A stretch of 64,000 bases of DNA, taken from Breviolum minutum Mf 1.05b.01 (lineage: Eukaryota > Sar > Dinophyceae > Suessiales > Symbiodiniaceae). Shown here piece after piece: positions 11,721 through 21,906 of this stretch. The stretch is from NCBI GenBank assembly GCA_000507305.1, contig DF239245.1:59855-123854 (forward strand). The letters run 5' to 3'. Under the pieces are notes generated by a model. That model was not told the origin of the DNA. It did no database searches and saw only the letters and a program-made list of their open reading frames with translations. Every line of letters starts with the position of its first letter. Positions within the stretch are counted from its first letter, which is position 1. A program made the translations under genes and the position numbers.

Positions 11721-12141
11721 AAAGTTTGCTGAGACTCTAAGACGCCTTACCTCACGCTAGCAGTCCTAAGTTTCGTGACTTTGCTCTTCCTGCACTTTCT
11801 TCTGGAAATGATTTCATCTGACAAAAATCTGAGAGAAACGTCCTCCAGGGTATTTTCAATGTCATATGAATCCCATCCATCAAGCTGCAAACGCGCTCTT
11901 GTTTTTCAGGTCCGAAACCTCCGCATTTTAAATGCGGCACTTGCTTTGAGTCTCGGAATCTGAACATTGGAGAAAAAAACCCATCCATCGATCGTTTGGT
12001 GCCTTTTTAGCAACACCCCCCCGGCTGGCCCTTGGAGGATTGATCCCATCCAAGGAAAAACTGTGTCCATCAATTTTTGTGAAAATCGATTTCAAATGAG
12101 GACACGTAACGAAAAGTTCGGCAAATTGAGTAATGCTGATT

Positions 12142-12342
12142 TCATCCTGTAGAACTCATCAGCAGACGTAGCTCAATCCGCAAAGCTTCAAAATAGTTCC
12201 GGCATTGGTCGTCTGAGACACCACCGATGTACATGAAGTAGGCACGCTCCAGCACCCTCTTCTCAAGATCCGGAGTCAAACCTCCTCGCTGTGCTGTCAT
12301 CACCATCGCATCAGTGACCTTCAGGAAATCTGCAGTGTCCAT
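12142..12342 (-). CDS. 66-codon complete reading frame or terminal exon
   Basis: Begins MDTADFLKVTDAMVMTAQRG, continues GLTPDLEKRVLERAYFMYIG and ends RIELRLLMSSTG at a TGA. The ATG at 12340-12342 directly follows AAAAG, which could be a cis- or trans-splice acceptor. It could therefore be a complete small protein or the last exon of a larger one. Composition (acidic/helical, one YFMYIGG core) looks genuine. No family recognised. Confidence 0.55.
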   Translation of the reverse strand: MDTADFLKVTDAMVMTAQRGGLTPDLEKRVLERAYFMYIGGVSDDQCRNYFEALRIELRLLMSSTG

Positions 12343-12573
12343 CTTTTCAGGTTACAAGTAAGGAAACTAAGTGCCCCTACAGCAACTGCTACCCCTCTGC
12401 ACATGACCAAAAGTTTTGCTTGCGCTTGCTTGTAGCACACTTATTGCACAACAAGCATGTTTGCAAAATACAAAATAAGTACATAAAGCCAATGTCTTAT
12501 AGTGAAAGCAATGAAACGGGCGCAAGGTCTATTACATACACAGGCAGAGGGCCTAACAGAACAGGGTCATATA

Positions 12574-13482
12574 TCATGGAGACATACACAAACGGTGTAT
12601 ATAGAGAGATAGAGATGATAAAAAAATACTACGTATATACATATGCGTATATGTAGGTATGTATATATATATGTATAAAGACAGCTGTATCAATCCCACA
12701 AATCTGATTGACTTGTATGTACAAAATGTCGGCAAAGCAACAAAGCACACAGCTTGCGGCTGAGCTACATAGCCTTTGCCATGCCCCTTTGGCCCCTTTG
12801 GACTTGTAGAATATTTCTCCCAAGCGCCCTGACACTCACTTGGAGGGCGATGATATTTGTACCTCTTGCGCCTGTGCGAATGATGCGATTTTTCTTTGTG
12901 CTTACTGTGTCTGTCGCATTTCAGAAGCTCCTCAGGGCAATTCACCGTTGTCTGCATTTGCGGGGCAACCTCGGGTCCAGGTCCAATACTGCATTCGGCA
13001 TCCACGACACGACGTGGTAGTGCAATTCTGTAGAAATATCCGGCCAGTTTGGCGAGTGAACTCCGCTGTCCGTCTGTACTTTTGGATCCCATCTGCTCAG
13101 TCTTGGAAATTATGTCCTGTGCAGGCTGTGCAGGCTGTGCAGGCTGTGGAGGCTTCCAAACCATGAAGCTTTTCCCTTGAACATTGGCATGTCGTGCTGT
13201 CGCCATCTGGGGCTCTCGCTGCATACCTGGTGGTCTTGGTTCCGAAACTGGCTTGTGAGCTCCCACTTCACTATCTTGCAAAATCAAGTGTTTGTTCTGC
13301 TTCCGCGAAAGGTCTGTCCAATCACACTTCTCAATGACATGCTTATCCACTTGCCAAGAGCGAGCTGGGGCGGAATGTCTGTGCCTAGAACTTCGGAGAG
13401 GCTGTGAAGGGTAAGGAAGTCCACTGGAGGAAGGTTCGGAGGGTAGAAGCGACAAGCTGTGTCCCCTTTGCATGGAGTCGTC
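12574..13482 (-). CDS. Pro/Gln- and His/Lys-rich protein, large terminal exon
   Basis: An acceptor GGCAG at 13483-13484 opens a reading of about 300 codons. Visible features: an SRHRHSAPARSW basic-serine patch, a QPAQPAQPAQ triple repeat (nine-base units GTGCAGGCT on the plus strand, 13117-13149), and HSKHKEKSHHSHRRKRYKYH, a strongly basic His/Lys/Arg stretch suggesting nuclear or RNA-binding location. The final 35 or so codons (YIYIYIPTYTHMYI) run through an AT microsatellite at 12600-12680, so the true stop may be earlier or the end may be intron. A different minus frame upstream (13490-13600) also looks coding (GVHKDADELRSGSSTLNRKA). Function unknown. Confidence 0.6.
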   Translation of the reverse strand, partial: DDSMQRGHSLSLLPSEPSSSGLPYPSQPLRSSRHRHSAPARSWQVDKHVIEKCDWTDLSRKQNKHLILQDSEVGAHKPVSEPRPPGMQREPQMATARHANVQGKSFMVWKPPQPAQPAQPAQDIISKTEQMGSKSTDGQRSSLAKLAGYFYRIALPRRVVDAECSIGPGPEVAPQMQTTVNCPEELLKCDRHSKHKEKSHHSHRRKRYKYHRPPSECQGAWEKYSTSPKGPKGHGKGYVAQPQAVCFVALPTFCTYKSIRFVGLIQLSLYIYIYIPTYTHMYIRSIFLSSLSLYIHRLCMSP

Positions 13483-14244
13483 CTGCCTTGCGATTCAAGG
13501 TTGAACTGCCACTCCGGAGCTCATCGGCATCTTTGTGCACCCCGAAAACCAGGAAATGTGACTTGCAAGTTGAGCTGCTAGGAGGAAGTCTTTTCTTCAC
13601 TTGAAGATTGGAACAGCATTTTACTCCCTTTGGTCAATCCTTTTCTGTTTCTGTAGATTTATTTTATGGGTGTTTAAGCTTTTGCGTTAGGCCCGTTAGG
13701 CTTGACTGGCGAACTGCGGCTGGGAATTTTCTAAAAGCCGAGGCTGAAGCAAGAAGAGTGATCCAAGAATGAACACCGTCCAGGTTGTTTTCCTTTTCAT
13801 CGCCGGAAGAAAAAAACTACTGATGCTGCAGCCTTCATGACATTAGCCTTGATGGTCCACTGCCCATACCAGATACCAACTTCTGCATTCAGACTATGTC
13901 CAACGACTCAACGATTTATCCAAACCAGAAACTTTTACCTGGACCTGGAAGCCGCAGATTGCACACTGAAGACGTTCACCAGGAATCAGCCCGCGAGCAA
14001 GGGTACAGGCCTGTGTACAACGTGTTTTCCTTCTCAACGTCTTGCATGTTCTCTTGCTGTCTCTTTCTGCAAAAGTTGAAAAAGATCTGTCGAAGGGACA
14101 AGCTGTGTTTATGGAAGTGATTCGAATAGAATATGCTTATACAAACTGAAATGATGGGGTCTACCTGGCTCACTCTAGCAAGCAGTTTTAATATCAACAA
14201 ATGGCCCTATGTCTCGACGCTGTGACGCCTCATAGTGCCTCTGT

Positions 14245-14451
14245 TCACCTTGACACGGACAAAGTACCGTGTGCGAGATGCAAGCATGTAAACGACTGCC
14301 TGCACCTTGAAGAACATGAATCTTGAAACAGTCTAACAATAGCTCCCCCAAGTATAAACAGCCTCTCTGTTTCATTGGCTGAGTACCATGAGCCGACTCT
14401 GCGATCCGCACGTTCCAAGGATGTCGACATTTGCAACTCCTTGGCCACCAA
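14245..14451 (-). CDS. Unrecognised exon
   Basis: The minus strand reads AKELQMSTSLERADRRVGSW followed by YSANETERLFILGGAIVRLF, with good protein character. A second frame on the same strand is also open. Boundaries not fixed. Confidence 0.4.
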   Translation of the reverse strand: MVAKELQMSTSLERADRRVGSWYSANETERLFILGGAIVRLFQDSCSSRCRQSFTCLHLAHGTLSVSR

Positions 14452-14574
14452 CGATGGGACTTCAAGTCCCGATTCCTGCCATTTGAGAACAAAAAACGAG
14501 TTTTTGATTCACCGGTCACTTACCAAATATGAGTCAGTTTTGAAATATCTGATATGCGTTTATGTATACATAAA

Positions 14575-14815
14575 TGATATATGACATTATGACATCTGAA
14601 ATATAATACGTAAAGATAATATTAATTATGTATGACATATTGACATATTGACATATGACATTTGACATATGATATAGAATAAGTGACATAGAACATAGTA
14701 TATGATATATGACGTATGACATATGACATATGATATATGATACATGACATATGCCATATGATAACGACATGTGATGTATGATGATAATAATAGTATGATA
14801 TCTATACTGTATATG
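14575..14815. repeat. Degenerate CATATG/GACATATGATAT repeat
   Basis: About 240 bp of repeated GACATATGATATATGAC-type units rich in the palindrome CATATG. It lies downstream of a probable membrane protein exon and is probably intronic. Confidence 0.9.
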
Positions 14816-14879
14816 TATGGTGAACGCAGCCTTTGCTAATCCACCCTTTGGGGAGTTGCATCCGACTTTTCCGGTCCTC

Positions 14880-15228
14880 AAAGGCAAACTCGCGAAGCCA
14901 CAGTTCCAGGATGGCCTGCTCTGAGAAATCCTGATACAAACTTGGGCGATTTGCAACAGAAACCATGCCCTTTTGTTGACCTCAAATTCATCCAAGGTTT
15001 TGATTCTCATTCCTGGGGTACCACTGAAGAACCAGCAGCCAAGCGCCAGTAAGCCTGGAGATTTTGAGCCCAACTTTTTGGAATCAACTTCAAGCCCCTT
15101 CAACCCTCATGACATGGCCATCACCAAGGCCCAGCCGATACCTCTGAGAGCTGCCAAAAGCGCTGTGATGCCTGGCAGCATAGGAAGTTTGCTTGGGAAA
15201 AAGCATGCAGGAAAATCACCAACATCAT
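14880..15228 (-). CDS. Multi-span membrane protein exons
   Basis: Two likely exons. The upper one (about 15112-15228) reads DVGDFPACFFPSKLPMLPGI then TALLAALRGIGWALVMAMS, a membrane span ending at a stop or donor. The lower one (about 14940-15080) reads KSPGLLALGCWFFSGTPGMR and IKTLDEFEVNKRAWFLLQIA. A transporter-like fold is possible, but no family signature is visible. Confidence 0.45.
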
Positions 15229-16019
15229 GAAGCATAAATTGTAGAAGTCAATCACTGACAGTTCACTGACTCTTCTTGACGTGGCAAGGCCTAGTTGAAA
15301 GATGCTTTATTGCTTGGGATAAGGATGAGTTGCATGCTCTCTCACTGTATGAGGCGGTGCATGCGGAAGTACGAAGAAAATGCTGCAGAGGCATCACCAA
15401 AACAAAATCATCAATGGAACACAGCTCAAAGTAACTGACCAATGTGAACCGTCCCAAATCAAAGAATCCAAAATGGACAACCCTGAGAGCCTCAGTTTTA
15501 CATCCACTATAAACTGGAAGCAGCCACCTTCTCACTGTCATCTGCCACATCAGGATGGAAAGGCAAGGCTTTCCGGAAGTACGTACCTTAGCTCTTCAAC
15601 GTCGGCCCATCACCCCATGTTCGATTTCAGAAACGTCCCCACTTTCCGTTGATCTGCAATTGGAAGAGTCGACAAAAAAGAACACCACCAGCTTGGTGTT
15701 TCTGTGGAGCTTTCTGGCCAAAAACGAAGAGTTTGGCTCCAGACTCAACAAATCTGCAGGTTTCGAAGCCAACAGGTCCTTGTGGTGGGAACTACAAAAA
15801 ACATACTGAAATACTCAGCCCATGCCAAAAAGCAATTCCTGCCTGCATCACTTGCCACGCTTGCCTGAACCAGAAAAAAATGTTCAGGCCAAATCAGACA
15901 CAAGAAAAACAATCGCAGGTTGCAAGGGATTTCATCATCATGTGGCCTGGCACTTCACCTTGGGGCTAACCTCTTTAGATGTCCCCCATTTGGCTCCATG
16001 CGGAAGGTCTGAAAAATGA

Positions 16020-16180
16020 TTCTGAATTTTGTTCGGTTTATAGACATATGATGTACATACATAATTCGCATGTGTATATCTACATATATGTAAGATGTAA
16101 CATGTACCTAAAAATATATAGATACATATAATGTATATACATTAATATACACTATATGAAATCATATGTATGTGGCATGT
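16020..16180. repeat. AT-rich TATATA/CATATG tract
   Basis: A run of degenerate TATATA, ATGTAC and CATATG units of about 160 bp, with another AT tract at 16340-16400. No coding content. Confidence 0.8.
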
Positions 16181-16689
16181 GATGAGATTTTATCCTTCAC
16201 AAAAGGTGTCGTTGTTTTTCCATCTGCTTCACCCTACACATTACCGTGACTGCTGTCTTTCGGTCGGGGCTTCAGCCTTTGTCCCCTTTGAAGCCCAACG
16301 GCTGGCAGCTGGAGAAAAGGCAGCAGCTTATCTGCATTATCATAGAATATATACCACACATATATGTAATTATGTATATATATTCATTATTTACAGACAC
16401 ACAAGTAGATATAATGCACGAAAATAGTCACTGGCCGAGCCTTACACTACAGTAACTTCATTGGAGAGCAGAATGTTGTTTATTTTGTAATTCTTGAAGG
16501 GTTTCCTTGCTCACTGCATAGCGGGGGGTCAGGCGTTTCAAATGTTTGGCTTGCCCCAAAACTCAAGGCCCATGACCATGAAGTCCAAGTGCGGGACAAG
16601 AGTTTCACGAAACTGTTGCAATAATGGTTGACCATGTCCATAAACATGAACTATACCCAAAAAATGACATTGAACCGCCTGAATAATGT

Positions 16690-17031
16690 CCGGATGGAAA
16701 AAAACAAGTCATCTATCACATAATATACCAACCATCGATTTTGAGCTTTTGGGGCGGTGTAGTGTAAGGCCAACATACTCCCTTTTTGCAGCTGGCGCAA
16801 GGGGGTTCGTCTCGAGACTTGTCCGCGCAGTGCCTGAGAATCAGAATCTTGCTGCACAGGAGGTGTGGCATGAGACCACCATCCACGTCGAGCCCCTAAA
16901 TTGGAAAATGCTCCAGCCACAATAATCACAAACACAAGACCCAGGATGCTTACAAATTTGTGCAGCCTAGTCCTCCAGGAGGAGATCCGGCACAGGAACA
17001 TCAGCCTGCAAGGACTTTTTGCTGGCCACAT
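16690..17031 (-). CDS. Single-span membrane protein exon
   Basis: The minus strand reads SSWRTRLHKFVSILGLVFVI and IVAGAFSNLGARRGWW: a basic flank, one clear membrane span, then a polar Gln/Ser/Arg-rich tail (QQDSDSQALRGQVSRRTPLR). The tail continues to TAPKAQNR before AT-rich sequence that is probably intron. Family not recognised; it could be the signal anchor of a type II membrane protein. Confidence 0.45.
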
Positions 17032-17399
17032 CTTCAGTGAGGCCGGCTGTCTTCACAAAATGCTGTGTGACTAAGATCAGTTGGATATCACGGAAATCTA
17101 TTGTGTCAATCCTGTTCTCTTAATGCAAGACTGAACTCTTTGAAGCTGATGTAAAGCATGTTTGTCATCAGCTGTTGTATGCTGCATGTGTATGTACTTG
17201 GCAGTATCCTCTACTTCTCAGCCCACTTCAAAACAACATCCCAAGCAACGCTGAGAATCCGTGATGATATGGTCATAGTCATTTGTATTATTATGCCATC
17301 TTGCGCATTTCTTGCAACATAGTCTATGTATGTTAGAAGCATGGCAAATTGCACACTAAACATAGTCCCTTTGTAAATATGTTTGCTTCTTTTTTACAA

Positions 17400-17566
17400 T
17401 TCATTTCTTTCAACATGTTCCACGCTTTTTGGCCTTGGTCACTTTGGCTGCTTTTGCATTTGGCAACTCTAAGTCCGGCCTTGAAATGATTGAAATGTGA
17501 CAAGGACCTCATGACCTTTTGCACCCCTAGGGTCTGCACTTGGCCCGCCAGGGCGCAGTATCCCAA
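17400..17566 (-). CDS. Unrecognised exon
   Basis: The minus strand reads GYCALAGQVQTLGVQKVMRS then LSHFNHFKAGLRVAKCKSSQ and SDQGQKAWNMLKEM, with convincing protein composition. No domain recognised; edges approximate. Confidence 0.45.
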
Positions 17567-18369
17567 GCTCTTGTGCGAGCACGTCCTTCCGCGAAAATGA
17601 AGTTGCTGAAAGAAGATGGAAACAAAACAGGATTTAAAAAGAAATCATGTGAGGGTTTCTTGTAGTTGAGCTGTCTTGAGATAGATCCTTGCTATCTCTC
17701 CCTCTCTCCCCTTTCCACCCCTTCATCTAGTCGCAAAGTGGCGCTGTCTACCAGGCCTGCAGCGATTTGTTGCAGAAGTTGCTGCTTCTCTGCCTCCTCT
17801 CTTGCAGACAGCACCTACGTGCAGATTTGATGTTGGCTTGGCGACATCTGTTCAGCAACGAAGCTTTGGAGGCACCGGCTGCGTGGGAGCATCTGGAGCT
17901 TTTGGTGGCACTCCACAATTAGGATGCCCCAAAGTTCCACAGCGCATGCACCGTACCTGGTCATGTTGGTCATGTATGGTTGTCTTTCATGACTGAACCA
18001 TGCTGTAAGAGTCCTTGGTTAAACTACTTGTTTCCTCAACTTTTCTGTCCTCAATATTCAAAATCACGACTCAGGGTTGCACGTGGGAGAAATCTGCTAA
18101 GCGACATGCTGCCAGTGTCGGACAAGACACTGGGGCATGACCACGAAGGTTGCCTCATTGTGCTGGTGATCTGAATGCCGAAGAGTGTGGAGAGTTTCTG
18201 GTAGAGCCACAAGCAACTCAGCCAGATTAGCCAATGACATCTACCCCTGAGAAACCAAAGACTCCCTCCAACAAAACTCGAGTGATTAGCAAAGAGACCT
18301 TGATGAAACCCTGAAACTTGAGGAAGAGTAAAAAGTTGGAAAAAGGGAGGCTGGATAGTAGCAAACTTC

Positions 18370-18470
18370 CAGGCACATGTCCTCTCAGACGCAGGCAGTA
18401 ACTGCATCTCAAAGACTTTTGCGGACCTAGGCTTCGCAACTTGCATGTGAGGAAGCATGGCAGCGAACAT
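18370..18470 (-). CDS. Unrecognised exon
   Basis: The minus strand reads MFAAMLPHMQVAKPRSAKVF and EMQLLPASERTCAWKFATIQ. Another stretch of the same frame lower down (about 18060-18170, DTGSMSLSRFLPRATLSRDF) may be a further exon. No family assigned. Confidence 0.4.
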
Positions 18471-18809
18471 CTTCGAGTCATACCGAGTTTGAGGGTCTAC
18501 TTACTTTGTTTGAAAACTTTGAATTGTATTGCATGTACATTGCGGCCCTTGCCAAGTCCATGCGTTCATACTAATCACGTGCCAAGTTATTTGAATTCGA
18601 AGCAACCAAAATATAAATGACTCGCAGGGAGTCAAGAAATTGCAATCACAGAACAAGCAAAACACCGAGTTTTTCCCAGTCTCTGGGCTAGCTCTTTCCA
18701 TCCGTCAACGGCACTATTGGGTTTGGGTATCGGACAGTCTCGACTCTCATGGCCTTTCTTGGAGCAAAAAAAGCCTTGGCGCAGGCCGACTGGCATTGCT
18801 TCATCTCAT

Positions 18810-19090
18810 GTCATACACTGAGCCTGGTAGGCCATTGGAAATTCAAGCTTGAACATGATGCTGTTGGTGAACAAAATCCCGAAACCGTTGATATGTTGAA
18901 TGTCCCATTCACAACAGCGACTTAACCATCCCAACTGGTGCAGATAGTGCATGGTCCACATTCCAACCTCAGTTCCAAGGTAGTCCCCCCACCGGTTGAG
19001 CCCTGCAACAGCCCTTATCTGGGCATTCATTGGCATCATGGCCAACCTCTGCGCAGGCCCAACATGCCTGGTGCTTGGGTAAGCTTGATT
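18810..19090 (-). CDS. Unrecognised exon with a hydrophobic segment
   Basis: The minus strand reads STRHVGPAQRLAMMPMNAQI, RAVAGLNRWGDYLGTEVGMW and then HINGFGILFTNSIMFKLEF, continuous and protein-like for about 90 codons. It probably belongs to a membrane-associated protein. Family not recognised. Confidence 0.45.
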
Positions 19091-20227
19091 TGTCTCCAGC
19101 TTTGCGTCGAAGGGTTTAGGTGATGTCGGTGATGTATGTATATATAATATACATATGGACATTATCAAACACTATCAGACAATCTTACAAAAGTACCGTA
19201 AAAATTCAAGTACTGTGTATATCTAAAAAAGGAAGGACAATGCTTGAAAGAAGTTGGTTTGAAAAAACTTGCTTTACGCAACCCAGTGATGTGTTTTTTC
19301 TCTCAGATTTGGATTATCTCCCAGATTCACCTGTTGCTTCTCTTGGCCGAAGTAGCGTCCTCCACCAGTGAGGCCTTTTCGATCCTGAATTCAAGTCTCA
19401 GGATGTGTCGGCTGAAAATCAAGTCATAGGTCATGGATTCATGGATCAAAGACAGGTCTCAGCACAGAAGGGGATCATCGAAAATGGTGTGAGCAGGAGA
19501 ATCAAGTAAGAGTGCTTCTCTGGAAGATCAACTCATTGTTCAAAAAAGTCACATGTTCAATAATCATTTGAAGTCAATCCCCTCCTCAAATTACTCCGAA
19601 TTTTTTGAATAGATCAAGTAGATACAATGATACCACATCTTGGGCATCTCGGCCTTGGGTGTCAAAGCACCAATATGCTGCTGTACATAACGACTGAAGA
19701 GTGGATAAAGTTCTGCAAGTTCATCATCAGAATCAGACTCCTACAGCGAGTGAGCTATCAGAAATTCCGCCATCTGAGAAAAAATACCTTCGTCAACATT
19801 TCATCTCCAAAGGTGAGCACGGACAATGAAATGTCGCTAAAAAGGCTCAATACTTATTAGAGCTCTTCGGAATACAAAACTGTGTTCTTTTGCTCAATTC
19901 TAGTTGTATTTGGCTGCAAAAGGCGTACAACCTTTAGAGAAGACATCACAGAGAGGTCATCAGGACTGCCAGGGCAGCGTAGCAAAAGATTTTGACACTC
20001 TTGTTTCTCCGGCTGTGTTTAATCTTCCAAAATCTGATAGCAAATGAGTTCAAATGGATGGCTGGTAGGGATTCTAATTATCCCAAATGATGTATGGTCA
20101 CAGGTTTTTTATGTGGCATATGTTCACATGCTCAGCTTCTCCTCCAAATCACCAAGGTCGATGTCCTGGATCAAGCCAATGGGGCCAATGTTGATTCAAG
20201 AAAATTGTTTGTATCACACCAGATGTA

Positions 20228-21170
20228 TCAGCTGCAATAGCTGCCCCTTTCACTTTCCTCTGGGTGAGCAAAAGGACAGGCAGAAGCTTCATGACCAAAA
20301 AGGCCACATGTGGCACAGGCAGCCTTTGCAGGAACGGTAGGTGACTTGAGTGCTGCAAGTGTACTGTAGTGTGTCTTTTGCGTACATTATCATCACCAAC
20401 TCCATGATGCTGGTTGCTCAAACTGTCAAGAAGTTGCCGTGAGGATTTGATCAACCAAACCATCACAACCTCGTGACGTTCCAACACTCACAACCTGCGA
20501 TGCCTCAGTTTTCTCTGTAGCCGGCGCTTCAGGGGCAGTTTCCTCCGCGCCTGTTGCCTGATCTGAATTCTGAATTTCGACTTGATTCAATTCAACTCAG
20601 CTCAATCCTTCCTTCATTCATTCCTTCTTTCCTTCCTTTATCATCATCGCCTTCATTGTCGTCGTCGTCGTCATTGTCATCGCCGTCATCGTCATCGTCG
20701 TCGTCGTCGGTGCTTTCATTGGTGCCATCGTGAAGTCGACTGGCCAAAACATACCACTGATATCCAAGAAACCCAAGTAGATCCTCCAAACCAAGACAAT
20801 GACTGAGTTCCGAGCCTGTTCGCTTGAGACTTTTTCAGGCTCAGGATCCTTCTGCGCTTTCAGCGAGTCTTCGCCAGCCTGTTCCAAGGTTGCACTTCTG
20901 CTAGGATTCAGGGCTTGGATGGGAATTCTCTGGGGTTCCAAAGTGAACTGTGCCTTGGAAGGTCTATGGGCCTCATCATTCCCTGACATCCCGTGATTTT
21001 GTAGTTTCAAGACTGGGTCCTGATCCTCGCTGTAAAATGGCTGCCCATAGTAGCCCCAAAAAATCATAATCCGTCTTGTGGCCTAAAACCTGCAACTGCC
21101 TTCGACCATGAAAGCTACCACATCTTACAATCTGAACTCTAAACCTTCCAAGAAGTCCTTGAATTGCCAT
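20228..21170 (-). CDS. Four-exon gene with C-terminal CCHC zinc knuckle
   Basis: Exon 1 (21129-21170) is 14 codons from ATG (MAIQGLLGRFRVQI), donor ATT|GTAAGA. A 46-nt intron ends TTTTAG. Exon 2 (from 21082) reads IMIFWGYYGQPFYSEDQDP and an acidic, Glu/Ala/Lys-rich stretch. Its end is uncertain: a GC donor in CTCAA|GCGAAC would keep phase. Exon 3 (20495-20580, 86 nt, phase-checked) reads EIQNSDQATGAEETAPEAPA, donor CAG|GTTGTG. Exon 4 (20228-20344, 39 codons with stop) reads SPTVPAKAACATCGLFGHEA and SACPFAHPEESERG. CATCGLFGHEASAC fits C-x2-C-x4-H-x4-C, the CCHC zinc knuckle of RNA/DNA-binding proteins. The disordered acidic middle and terminal knuckle suggest a nucleic-acid-binding adaptor. 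Intron 2 carries a CGT/TCA microsatellite. Confidence 0.7.
20632..20716. repeat. TCATCG/TCGTCG microsatellite
   Basis: About 85 bp of TCATCGTCGTCG-type repeat, within the putative second intron of the zinc-knuckle gene. Confidence 0.85.
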
Positions 21171-21906
21171 TAAAACGAAAAGAAAACAACCACATCCTCA
21201 AAAGATGCTGAAGAATCATGAAAGATCTGCTTTAAGCCATGGACAGGATATGTGGAGAAAACCTTACAGTACAAGTAGCAGCACAACATTGTCTGTAGGA
21301 GAACCCGTTAGATCACTGTCAATGCCATCCTTGTATCCAATGGTATCTGGGCTCCCTCAATCTAGGCTCCCTAGGCTCCCACCTCTGCAGAAGCATTCAC
21401 TGAGAGGGACTGGCAGCAGAGGTGCAAAAGAATAGAAAAATGCAAAGGAAGAAGAGCCAAGATGTTCAATGCTGTACAAAACTCAAGTAATGAATCATCA
21501 ACTTTCTGACTTTCTTCTTTGCCTCTCCGGCTGCGTCAATGGTGAAGAGCAACTCCTCTTCATCCTCCAAAAACATTGCTGCAAGTGAGCAAAAGAAGAT
21601 CTGTCTCAGATACAGAAATTTAGGTCTTGGGTGCCTTTGTTCCAAGGGAGAGAAAGCCACAACGCCAAGCACAGCAAAGCTGGCAAAACAAATTATAGTA
21701 AGTTTGCAGGATGACTTGGTGCTTCGTACACAGTGCCTAATTGCAAAACTACTGGATATCCGTCCATGACATGTCACATGACACCAATTGACATCAAGAG
21801 AGAAGCCAACAGTTTTTAAAACAGTCCCACCAAAAAAAAAGCAGAGTCAATACTATGCCCTTTGTGTGTCCACACAGCTGCCAGGAAAGACTGACACACA
21901 AAAAAA

